Notes under the pieces: generated by a model | Told to the model about the DNA's origin: nothing | Seen by the model: the letters and a program-made list of their open reading frames with translations, nothing else | Databases searched by the model: none | NCBI GenBank assembly: GCA_004558535.1 | Contig: SFCP01000143.1 | Span: forward strand, 1-6,363 | Direction: 5' to 3' | Source of the DNA: Bacteroidales bacterium | Lineage (GTDB): Bacteria; Bacteroidota; Bacteroidia; Bacteroidales; Bacteroidaceae | DNA: 6,363 nucleotides | Made by a program: the position numbers and the translations under genes | Shown: piece by piece, positions 1 to 5,011 of the stretch | How positions within the stretch are numbered: position 1 is the stretch's first letter | Layout: the number at the start of each line of letters is the position of its first letter

Positions 1-25
1 CGCAAGCCCAAAAGCTGAATGGGGT

Positions 26-42
26 ACGGGGCGAAGCCCCGT
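26..42. repeat. GC-rich perfect hairpin upstream of the DGR template
   Basis: Seven perfect base pairs (ACGGGGC with GCCCCGT, 26-32 with 36-42) close a GAA loop, and a run of five T follows at 51-55. In well-studied DGRs such as that of Bordetella phage BPP-1, a short GC-rich stem-loop or cruciform just 3' of the variable repeat helps target recognition. One reading frame ends in TGA at 16-18, eight bases before this stem, which suits a target gene ending here. An ordinary terminator of an upstream gene is an equal alternative, although the T run begins eight bases after the stem. Confidence 0.6.
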
Positions 43-55
43 CGACACGATTTTT

Positions 56-80
56 GAAAATAACGTATTCTGTTATTTTC
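56..80. repeat. AT-rich 9-bp inverted repeat
   Basis: GAAAATAAC (56-64) and GTTATTTTC (72-80) are perfect reverse complements around a 7-base loop. The repeat is AT-rich in an otherwise GC-rich window and lies between the GC hairpin and the template repeat. It could be a repressor operator, part of a terminator, or part of the structured leader of the template RNA. Nothing in the sequence decides between these. Confidence 0.5.
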
Positions 81-106
81 TCCCGTTTTTCCGTATGCGC
101 GGCAGG

Positions 107-128
107 CCGGAGGTATAATTACCTCTGG
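107..128 (+). promoter_or_regulatory. Stem-loop containing a perfect TATAAT, leading into the template repeat
   Basis: CCGGAGGTA (107-115) pairs with TACCTCTGG (120-128), with one G-U pair, around a TAAT loop. The stem-loop contains an exact TATAAT at 114-119. No convincing TTGACA-like box is found 16-18 bases upstream, so a promoter for the template RNA is only a possibility. The palindrome could instead be an RNA hairpin at the 5' side of the template transcript, or an operator over the -10 box. Confidence 0.4.
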
Positions 129-162
129 GACTGTCTGCGCCATGCGCCGAGGGCTTGTTTTC

Positions 163-300
163 TACGCCAACTACAACTCTGGCTGGCGTGTCCTCCATGT
201 CGGTGGCAACTGGAACAACGGCGGCAATGCCGGCCTTTTCTACTTCAACGCGAACAACACCTCGTCGAACTCGAACTCGAACGTCGGCGCGCGACTACTT
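163..300 (+). repeat. DGR template repeat (TR), non-coding template for mutagenic retrohoming
   Basis: This stretch just upstream of the reverse transcriptase has the signature of a DGR template repeat. If translated in the frame of position 142 it would carry 12 Asn codons (169-282), 11 AAC and one AAT, clustered as in GGNWNNGGNAGLF and SNSNSNVGAR. AAC is the codon used in DGR templates because random replacement of its adenines gives many residues but no stop codon. The GC-rich end (about 283-294) is a good candidate for the initiation-of-mutagenic-homology segment. In DGRs the transcript is reverse transcribed with errors at adenines, and the cDNA replaces the variable repeat of a target gene. 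No second copy is visible in this window, so both boundaries are estimates. The small in-frame reading frame (142-345) is most likely not a real protein. Confidence 0.8.
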
Positions 301-426
301 GTTTTTTCTTTTGACTGGCGCAGGCTTTCCCTCACCGCTTGGTGAAAATATTGCCGCATAGGACGGGGTTTAGTAGGCTTCGGCTCGAACGATCTCGCAG
401 GCAAACAAGGACGGAGGGAAAATCCT
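301..426 (+). other. DGR spacer between template repeat and reverse transcriptase
   Basis: No convincing gene is present. The spacer begins T-rich (301-312) and holds a small hairpin, TCACC-GCTT-GGTGA (332-345). The ribosome site GGAGGG at 413-418 sits eight bases before the reverse transcriptase ATG. In studied DGRs the RNA downstream of the template repeat folds and helps prime cDNA synthesis, so this spacer may be functional RNA. That role is inferred from the family. Confidence 0.5.
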
Positions 427-1524
427 ATGCCGAAACGAGTCGGCTATCTCTACGACAAGATGGTTGACCGGGACTTTATCCGCAGCGTCATACAGGAGGC
501 GGCTAAGGGACGTCGGAACAGGCGAGACATCGCCCGCGTACTGGCGGACCTTGACGGATACGTCGAAAAGACCTACGAGCTTGTTGCAACGGAGAGCTTT
601 GTGCCATCCGCGCCGAAAGTGCGTGAGATCTACGACGAGAGCAGCGAGAAGTTCCGAAAGATCAAGATGGTCCCGTTCTGGCCGGACGGCGTGATCCAGT
701 GGATGCTGGTGACGGCCATGAAGCCGGTGCTTATGCGCGGGATGCACCCGTGGTCCTGCGCGTCGATTCCCGGACGTGGTGGAAAGCGAATCCACAAGAA
801 GATCCGCGGCGCGCTTCGCAACGACCCGAAGGGAACGAAATACGCCGCGGAGCTGGACGTCGCTCAGTATTACCCCAGCATCTCCGGCAAGCGGCTGATC
901 TGGGCGCTGGCGCGGAAGATCAAGGACAAGCGCTTTCTGCGGACGGTCTATTCCATCATCGAATCCTGCGGCGGCGGGCTGGCTATCGGGTATTATATCT
1001 GCCAATGGCTGGCAAACTTCTACCTGGAGTCTCTGGACCAGTACATCATGACGCTGCCGGGTGTGAAGTATATGACCCGCTACATGGACAACATCACCCT
1101 GCTCGGGCCGAATAAAAAGCAGCTGCACAAGGCGCGGAAGCTGATCGCCGCGTTCATGCAGCAGCGGCTCGGCCTGTCCATGAAAGCGAACTGGCAGATC
1201 TATCCCACGGCAAAGCGCATGGTGAGCGCGGTCGGCTATCGCTTTTCCCGCACTCATGTTATTCTGCGCAAGCGGAATTTCCTGCGCTTCACCCGGCAAT
1301 GCCGCCGCGTCAAAAAGCGGCTTGATGCCGGAAAGCCTATCATGTTTGCCCAGGCCTCCGGGCTGCTGAGCCGCGCCGGGCAACTGAAACACTGCAATAG
1401 TCATACAATTCGGGTGAAGTACATTGACCCGATTGGAGTAAAACATCTGAAGGAGGTCGTGCGAAATGAGAGTAAGAGGCGACAACGCGCCCAGCAACGC
1501 ATTCTCGCTGGAGGAGCAGCCTAA
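427..1524 (+). CDS. DGR-type reverse transcriptase (365 aa) with a YMDN active-site box
   Basis: This is an RNA-directed DNA polymerase that would copy the template RNA into mutated cDNA. Visible motifs in order are LDVAQYYPSIS (143-153) with catalytic Asp144 and the tyrosine gate Tyr149; IGYYICQ (187-193), matching the DGR-type IGxxxSQ with Cys for Ser; RYMDN (218-222), the motif-C box; a motif-D-like GLSMKANWQIY (249-259); and a VGYRF segment (269-273) like motif E. The tail is basic. The length fits DGR reverse transcriptases (roughly 300-400 residues), and the template repeat lies directly upstream. The ATG follows GGAGGG by eight bases. Oddity: the second motif-C Asp is Asn222 (codon AAC at 1090). 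This could be a lineage variant or an inactivating change. The last 59 bases overlap the next gene. Confidence 0.9.
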   Translation: MPKRVGYLYDKMVDRDFIRSVIQEAAKGRRNRRDIARVLADLDGYVEKTYELVATESFVPSAPKVREIYDESSEKFRKIKMVPFWPDGVIQWMLVTAMKPVLMRGMHPWSCASIPGRGGKRIHKKIRGALRNDPKGTKYAAELDVAQYYPSISGKRLIWALARKIKDKRFLRTVYSIIESCGGGLAIGYYICQWLANFYLESLDQYIMTLPGVKYMTRYMDNITLLGPNKKQLHKARKLIAAFMQQRLGLSMKANWQIYPTAKRMVSAVGYRFSRTHVILRKRNFLRFTRQCRRVKKRLDAGKPIMFAQASGLLSRAGQLKHCNSHTIRVKYIDPIGVKHLKEVVRNESKRRQRAQQRILAGGAA

Positions 1525-1888
1525 TAAGCCGGGGGTAGCCCTGGTACGCTTCTATGAGAACGCCGAGCCGTTTGAGGAAAAACGGGACGAGCTGACCATC
1601 AGCGGGTGGGTGTACGACGAATATCACCTGGAGCTGAATATGTACGACGGCCTGAGTGAAGACATCCTCGGCAACTATGCCGGTTATCTGGCGCAAGCCA
1701 AGCTGCATGAGGCGGAGGGCAAGACGATCCCCTCCCTGCAGCAGCAGGTAGCCGACCTGGAGACCGACAAGGCGGCATTGACGGAAAAGGTGACAAGCCT
1801 TGAGGGGCAGGTCACCGATACGCAGATGGCGCTATGCGATGTCTACGAACAGATCGTCGCCGTGACATCTACAACAGGAGGCGAGTAA
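1466..1888 (+). CDS. Phage tail-end protein of unknown function with C-terminal coiled coil (140 aa)
   Basis: I do not recognise a named family. Residues 1-85 are acidic and mixed, with a segment around LTISGWVYDEYHLELNMYDG that looks folded. Residues from about 88 to 125 have heptad character (LQQQVADLETDKAALTEKV), suggesting a coiled coil. A strong site, AAGGAGG (1450-1456), precedes the ATG by nine bases, so translation starts inside the end of the reverse transcriptase gene. The two genes overlap by 59 bases in different frames. By position (before a very short gene, then holin and lysin) it recalls xkdW of the B. subtilis PBSX prophage, which also has a coiled-coil C-terminus. This is an analogy of place and shape, not shown homology. 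It is acidic and unlike the basic DGR Avd helix bundle. Confidence 0.85.
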   Translation: MRVRGDNAPSNAFSLEEQPNKPGVALVRFYENAEPFEEKRDELTISGWVYDEYHLELNMYDGLSEDILGNYAGYLAQAKLHEAEGKTIPSLQQQVADLETDKAALTEKVTSLEGQVTDTQMALCDVYEQIVAVTSTTGGE

Positions 1889-1891
1889 CCG

Positions 1892-2032
1892 ATGGCGAGC
1901 AATTACATGGTGAAGGTCTACGCAGACCTGATCCGCAAAGGGAAAAAGACGATTGAGGAAGTTCCCGACCAGCTGCAAGCAGCCGTCCGGGAAATCCTCG
2001 AAAATAGCAAGAATGGAGCTGAGGGCTTATGA
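1892..2032 (+). CDS. Short conserved phage protein, copy 1 (46 aa), CD1375-like
   Basis: This small gene reads MASNYMVKVYADLIRKGKKT and ends in GAEGL. It has a good ribosome site (AGGAGG, 1877-1882) nine bases before the ATG, and starts three bases after the previous stop. The core VYAxLIxKGKKTIxxVP resembles the very short proteins seen in Clostridia phages between tail genes and holin, sometimes labelled CD1375 family; I give that label from memory of its style. Its place is that of xkdX in PBSX. The function is unknown. A second in-frame ATG at 1907 is less well placed for the ribosome site. A terminator-like hairpin spans its last codons, and a paralogue follows at 2086. Confidence 0.75.
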   Translation: MASNYMVKVYADLIRKGKKTIEEVPDQLQAAVREILENSKNGAEGL

Positions 2033-2056
2033 AAAGCCTTCGGCTCCTTCTTTTAT
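2015..2056 (+). terminator. Terminator-like hairpin spanning the stop codon of the 46-aa gene
   Basis: Bases 2015-2028 pair with 2034-2047 in a 14-bp stem with two G-U pairs and the loop ATGAA, followed by TTCTTTTA. The form is that of an intrinsic terminator. It begins inside the coding sequence and the loop contains part of the stop codon, so ribosomes finishing the gene would disturb folding. That suggests partial or translation-coupled termination inside the late cluster. Confidence 0.65.
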
Positions 2057-2085
2057 ACATTCTGATGGGAAAGGAGGTATCAGTT

Positions 2086-2202
2086 ATGGCAGTTGTCTAC
2101 GCGACCCTGATCGTCAAGGGCAAGAAGACCATCGACCAGGTTCCGAGCCTGATTCGGAAGCAGGTCGAGGAGATCCTGGCAGATCTCGAAGTCACCGTCT
2201 GA
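2086..2202 (+). CDS. Short conserved phage protein, copy 2 (38 aa), paralogue of the upstream mini-gene
   Basis: This 38-residue gene starts MAVVYATLIVKGKKTIDQVP and ends in LEVTV. The ribosome site AAGGAGGT (2071-2078) is close to consensus and sits seven bases before the ATG. It aligns with the 46-residue upstream protein at 17 of about 31 core positions: VYA, LI, KGKKTI, VP and the V-EIL helix are shared. The pair therefore looks like an old tandem duplication. The function is unknown; like copy 1 it fits the short CD1375-like or XkdX-position proteins near phage holins. Its own terminator-like hairpin follows 15 bases after the stop. Confidence 0.75.
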   Translation: MAVVYATLIVKGKKTIDQVPSLIRKQVEEILADLEVTV

Positions 2203-2217
2203 CCACGGCATTGATAC

Positions 2218-2253
2218 GAAGGGCAGCTCCTTTGCGGGGGCTGCCCTTCTTAT
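2218..2253 (+). terminator. Terminator-like hairpin after the 38-aa gene
   Basis: GAAGGGCAGC (2218-2227) pairs perfectly with GCTGCCCTTC (2240-2249). Three more pairs inside, one of them G-U, give a 13-bp stem around a six-base loop. The following tract TTAT is short, so it may be a weak terminator or an RNA-stabilising structure. The next gene starts 24 bases further on with its own ribosome site. Confidence 0.6.
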
Positions 2254-2276
2254 CACGCGCAGAGGAGGATTGAGAG

Positions 2277-2702
2277 ATGACGCTCAAGGAGATTTTGTTT
2301 GGTGGGGGAAGTGCGCTGTTTGTGCTACTGACGCTGCTCCAGCTCGCCCCCATCAAAATCAATCCGTGGTCTGCAATAGCAAAGGCTTTCGGGCGCGCTA
2401 TCAACAGCGAGGTCTTGGAGAAGGTCGGAAAGCTCGAAAGCGAGCTGCAGTGCGTTCGGTCTGGCATGGCCGAGGAAAAGGCCGTCAACTGCCGGGCGCG
2501 CATTCTACGCTTCGGCGATGAATGTCTCCACGGCGAGCGCCACACCAAAGATCATTTCGACCAAACGCTCCGGGACATCGCCGCCTACGAACGATACTGC
2601 GAGGATCACCCGGAGTTTGAAAACAATGTAACAGAGCTGACCAGCGACCGAATCAAGACGATATATCGCCGGTGCTTGGACAGCAACGACTTTTTGCAGT
2701 AA
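2277..2702 (+). CDS. Membrane-anchored phage protein next to the holin (141 aa)
   Basis: One hydrophobic N-terminal segment (about residues 10-26, SALFVLLTLLQL) is followed by PIKINPW and a charged helical stretch (36-72), then a Cys/His-containing domain (NCRAR, DECLHGERHTKDHFD, YERYCEDHPEFENN). It probably sits in the membrane with its bulk in the cytoplasm, though topology is not certain. The ATG follows AGAGGAGG (2261-2268) by eight bases. The holin gene starts 12 bases after its stop, so the two are likely co-translated. It lies where xhlA lies in PBSX, just before the holin, and a helper role in lysis is possible. That is inference from position only. Proteins of this shape recur in Clostridia phages without a known function. 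Confidence 0.85.
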   Translation: MTLKEILFGGGSALFVLLTLLQLAPIKINPWSAIAKAFGRAINSEVLEKVGKLESELQCVRSGMAEEKAVNCRARILRFGDECLHGERHTKDHFDQTLRDIAAYERYCEDHPEFENNVTELTSDRIKTIYRRCLDSNDFLQ

Positions 2703-2714
2703 GGAGGACGCACA

Positions 2715-3137
2715 ATGAACGTGCTGGATATGACGATCATCCGCCTGGCCGCAGGGCTTGTGCTGCTGATCGCCGCGAACATTGCCCTCGGTTCCATCAA
2801 TGCCATCATTGATGGGGAATGGGATCAGACGAAGTTCCGCAACGGCTGCATCAAGAGTGCAGTTGTGGCAGCGGCGCTGGTCGCGGTCTACTTCGCCGGG
2901 TACCTTAACCCCGATCTGATGGTGGTGGAGGTCGATGGGCAGACCGTAAACCTGATGACAGCGGTATCGCTGGCTATGCTGGCAGCCTTTACCGCCTATG
3001 CCGTTGATGTACTGAAAAAGCTGAAAGATATGCTCTCTACCGCGACACCCGGGGCGGACGCGGCGCCTGCTGCCTGCCGGCGAGAGCGAGGAAACCCCTG
3101 CCGTCCCCAAGGAGGAATGACCTATGAACGCTATTGA
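2715..3137 (+). CDS. Phage holin, three membrane helices, C-terminal tail apparently frameshifted
   Basis: The first 105 residues hold three hydrophobic helices at about 8-30, 46-63 and 79-100, with a short loop after the second and a KKLKD basic end, as expected for a holin that opens the membrane to release the endolysin. The ribosome site AAGGAGG (2701-2707) is seven bases before the ATG; a second ATG (Met6, 2730) could give a dual start. The tail is odd. After ATPGADAAPAA the written frame gives CRRERGNPC and runs 14 bases into the lysin gene. The +1 frame from about 3076 gives AGESEETPAVPKEE and stops at 3118-3120, just before the lysin ATG, as normal for such holins. A one-base insertion near 3075 would explain this; the intact product would be about 134 residues. 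Confidence 0.85.
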   Translation: MNVLDMTIIRLAAGLVLLIAANIALGSINAIIDGEWDQTKFRNGCIKSAVVAAALVAVYFAGYLNPDLMVVEVDGQTVNLMTAVSLAMLAAFTAYAVDVLKKLKDMLSTATPGADAAPAACRRERGNPCRPQGGMTYERY

Positions 3138-3945
3138 CCGTGTTCTTGCCACCGCCCGCAGCGAGATTGGCTACATCGAAAAGGCCACCAACTCGCAGCT
3201 GGAGGATAAGACGGCAAACTCCGGGAGCAATAACTGGAACAAGTTTGCCGCTTTCCTGGATGGCCTCGGCGTAGTCTACAACGGTGCCAAGAACGGCTAT
3301 GCCTGGTGCGACTGCTTCGCGGACTACTGCTACATCTACACACTAGGCCTTTCGATTGGCATGGCTATGACCTACCAGCCGGAGAAGGGCCTCGGTGCAG
3401 GCTGCACCTACTCCATGCGTTATTACAAAAACGCCGGAGCATTTTTCAAGGCCCCGCAGCGCGGCGATCAGATATTTTTCACCAACGATGGCGGCGATAC
3501 CTCGTATCATACCGGCATCGTGGAGAAGGTGACTGCCGACAGGGTCTATACGATCGAGGGCAACACTTCCAGCGCCGCAGGCGTCGTTCCGAACGGCGGT
3601 TGTGTCCGCGACAAGAGCTACCCTCGCAACGCAAAGTACATCGCTGGTTACGGCCGGCCGAATTGGGATCTCGTCAAGGAGGAAGAAAGTATGCCCGAGA
3701 TGACACAGGATAAGTTCAACGAAATGTTCAAGGTTGCTATGGCCGCCTACCGCGCCGAGCTTCAGGATAACGACTGCGGCAATTTCAGCGCGGATGGCCG
3801 GAAGTTCGTCACCGAGAGCGGCCTGCTGGTTGGCGGCAACACGCTTCCGAACGGTGAAGCCAATTTCATGTGGCAGGATTTCCTGACCCGTGAGCAGTTT
3901 GCAACGGTGCTCTACCGCTTCGCCCAGAAGTTTGGGCTGAGCTGA
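3124..3945 (+). CDS. CHAP-domain endolysin with an SLH-like C-terminal module (273 aa)
   Basis: This peptidoglycan hydrolase (amidase or endopeptidase) is released by the holin to break the host wall. The catalytic domain spans residues 1-181. YAWCDCF (59-65) carries the likely nucleophile Cys62, YHTGIVEKV (128-136) has His129, and IEGNT (144-148) supplies the Glu/Asn partner, the usual CHAP order. A linker (182-195) leads to a C-terminal module (about 196-273). Its KFVTESGLL and FLTREQFATVLYRFA resemble the S-layer-homology repeat (TRaEfa), which binds wall polymers; only one such copy is present. There is no signal peptide, consistent with holin-dependent export. The ribosome site AAGGAGG (3109-3115) lies eight bases before the ATG inside the end of the holin gene. 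An internal ribosome site in the linker may produce the C-terminal module alone. Confidence 0.93.
   Translation: MNAIDRVLATARSEIGYIEKATNSQLEDKTANSGSNNWNKFAAFLDGLGVVYNGAKNGYAWCDCFADYCYIYTLGLSIGMAMTYQPEKGLGAGCTYSMRYYKNAGAFFKAPQRGDQIFFTNDGGDTSYHTGIVEKVTADRVYTIEGNTSSAAGVVPNGGCVRDKSYPRNAKYIAGYGRPNWDLVKEEESMPEMTQDKFNEMFKVAMAAYRAELQDNDCGNFSADGRKFVTESGLLVGGNTLPNGEANFMWQDFLTREQFATVLYRFAQKFGLS
3676..3693 (+). promoter_or_regulatory. Internal ribosome site and start codon inside the endolysin gene
   Basis: AAGGAGG (3676-3682) is followed after eight bases by an in-frame ATG (3691, Met190). This lies exactly at the linker between the CHAP domain and the SLH-like module. Use of it would make an 84-residue protein (3691-3945) consisting only of the wall-binding part. 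Some clostridial and enterococcal phage endolysins are known to use an internal start to make a free C-terminal domain that assembles with the full-length enzyme. Here that is inferred from the site alone; the KEE residues of the linker could create the site by chance. Confidence 0.6.
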
Positions 3946-4277
3946 TGGCAAGGCGCAAGCGCAGAGCCGCGAAGAAGCGCAAGGTCGAATGGAGCAAGGT
4001 CGTGTGCCTGCTGGCGATGCTGGCCGGTCTGCTGATCGTTCAGGAATGCCTGTTCCTCATGTATCTGTGCATCAAAAGCGGCTACACCGCCGCCGCTGCA
4101 TGGCTTACTGCCGCCACCGGCGTTGGTGAGGCGATCATCATCGCCGGAGCAAACGGCTACCTCTCGCTTGCGAAGTCCGACCACAAGCGTGGAGGGATCA
4201 CCTTTGAGGCAGCCAAGGCAAACAATTTCCGGACCGACACGGAGGACGACGGCAGCATCGACAGCCCCGCCATCTGA
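3945..4277 (+). CDS. Small two-helix membrane protein after the endolysin (110 aa)
   Basis: The N-terminus is very basic (MARRKRRAAKKRKVEW). Two hydrophobic segments follow, at about 18-43 and 47-70, then a polar acidic tail (DTEDDGSIDS). By the positive-inside rule both ends would be cytoplasmic. Its ATG overlaps the lysin stop (TGATG, 3943-3947) and there is no clear ribosome site of its own, so translation is probably coupled to the lysin. It is the last gene before the strong terminator. The position suggests an accessory lysis function such as a second holin or holin modulator, or a superinfection or lysogenic-conversion function. I do not recognise its family. Confidence 0.8.
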   Translation: MARRKRRAAKKRKVEWSKVVCLLAMLAGLLIVQECLFLMYLCIKSGYTAAAAWLTAATGVGEAIIIAGANGYLSLAKSDHKRGGITFEAAKANNFRTDTEDDGSIDSPAI

Positions 4278-4294
4278 ATACCGCTCACACAATG

Positions 4295-4339
4295 AAAGCC
4301 CCCTCGCAGGATTTTACCGTCCTGTCGAGGGGGCTTTTT
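4295..4339 (+). terminator. Strong intrinsic terminator ending the late gene cluster
   Basis: AAAGCCCCCTCG (4295-4306) pairs with CGAGGGGGCTTT (4326-4337). An inner five-base stem (CAGGA with TCCTG) lies across a single bulged T, around an eight-base loop, and the T run is 4335-4339. It begins 17 bases after the stop of the 110-residue gene. On the opposite strand the stem is followed by TTTCATTG, so it might also stop transcripts coming from the converging operon. Confidence 0.92.
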
Positions 4340-4487
4340 CTGTTTTCCGGCGCTTTCGCGTTTACGGGGCTCTGTGTCGCTTTTCACGGCTTAGGTGTGC
4401 GTCTACCCTCCCGCGATGTAAAGGGCGTGTTGCAACTCTCCTACGGCGGCGAGAGAGGTGCTTGCGCGTGGCCGCCGCGCCTTCCTT
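4340..4487. other. Gap between converging gene clusters, no gene seen
   Basis: I see no reading frame here with a ribosome site or gene-like composition. The only structure noted is GGCGGC (4445-4450) and GCCGCC (4471-4476) around a 20-base loop, with no T run on either side. A phage attachment site could lie in such a place, but no repeat partner or tRNA-like sequence is visible. Confidence 0.4.
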
Positions 4488-4796
4488 TCAAAAATCCCAT
4501 GTGTCCCGTGCTGGAACAAACTCAATGATCGTTCCCTCAGGCACGGGGTCGCAGGGCTCGCCGTCAAAGGCGTTGCCCTGCTTCGTGCAGATGTCGGCCG
4601 GTCTGCTCCGGCGCGGGTCGACATCGACATAGAGCCGACCGTCGCACTCGTACACGGGGCGGTCCCAGCTATCACGCCCTCGGAATTCCAGTCTCAGCCG
4701 CGGCGCGGCGCAGAACTCCTCATAGCTCATGTGACCCTCCGCTTTCATCGCGGCGCTGGCAGCGGCCAGCTCCTCGGGCGTCCAAGATTTGCTCAT
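4488..4796 (-). CDS. Small protein of unknown function, last gene of the minus operon (102 aa)
   Basis: The start at 4796 (MSKSWTPEEL) was chosen over an ATG eight codons upstream because GAGGAGGA (4806-4813) lies nine bases before it and the upstream start would overlap the previous gene. The gap to that gene is two bases. Residues 5-30 look like a short helical motif (WTPEELAAASAAMKAEGHMS), followed by YEEFC. Residues 35-100 look like a compact beta-rich domain containing YECDGRLYVDVDPRRSRP and NAFDGEPCDPVPEGTIIEF. I do not recognise a named family. Four Cys (29, 51, 70, 82) are present but not in CxxC pairs. Confidence 0.8.
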   Translation of the reverse strand: MSKSWTPEELAAASAAMKAEGHMSYEEFCAAPRLRLEFRGRDSWDRPVYECDGRLYVDVDPRRSRPADICTKQGNAFDGEPCDPVPEGTIIEFVPARDTWDF

Positions 4797-4798
4797 GC

Positions 4799-5011
4799 TC
4801 AATAGTCCTCCTCGATACATTCATCGGCTTCGGTGTAATAAGCACCGTCATAGCCTTTTCCCATGACTTTATCATAGCAGTCGAAACACACCAGCCGGAA
4901 AGTGATGCCGTGGCAATCCCGCGTGAAAGTCATGTCCTCTCGCTGAAACTCTTTCCCGCAAACCGGGCAAGTCAGCTTCGGAGCATCTTCCGGCACACAA
5001 GTTGCTCTCAC
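4799..5011 (-). CDS. Zinc-ribbon-like small protein, GTG start (70 aa)
   Basis: CPVC (residues 15-18) and CFDC (42-45) form two CxxC pairs about 23 residues apart, the layout of a small zinc ribbon; the metal is inferred. The tail is acidic (YTEADECIEEDY). The GTG start at 5009-5011 overlaps the previous gene's TGA as GTGA, and GGGAGG (5020-5025) lies eight bases upstream, so this start is well supported even though it is not ATG. The gene lies in a tight run of small genes. Its role is unknown; nucleic-acid binding or a structural role are both possible. Confidence 0.82.
   Translation of the reverse strand: MRATCVPEDAPKLTCPVCGKEFQREDMTFTRDCHGITFRLVCFDCYDKVMGKGYDGAYYTEADECIEEDY

Noticed and set aside
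142..345. A 67-residue reading frame with a GGNWNNGGNAGLF-type sequence as a real small protein
   Set aside because: It lacks a convincing ribosome site, and the Asn-rich part is what a DGR template repeat looks like when translated. Small proteins of this kind are commonly misannotated template repeats.
370..1497. A 375-residue minus-strand frame opposite the reverse transcriptase
   Set aside because: It is an antisense shadow of the clear reverse transcriptase gene; it has no recognisable domain.
1466..1888. The 140-residue protein as the DGR accessory protein Avd
   Set aside because: Avd is a basic four-helix bundle usually found near the target or template. This protein is acidic with a mixed N-terminal part and only a short C-terminal coiled coil.
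2505..3152. A 215-residue minus-strand frame opposite the holin region
   Set aside because: It lies antisense to two well-supported genes with good ribosome sites, and its sequence looks like an out-of-frame translation.
3124..3945. The endolysin C-terminus as the DGR variable region
   Set aside because: It shares no recognisable match with the template repeat, in spite of a short GGN-like stretch (GGNTLPNGEAN).
4445..4476. GGCGGC/GCCGCC inverted repeat as terminator of the minus operon
   Set aside because: The stem is only six pairs around a 20-base loop, with no T run following on the minus strand.
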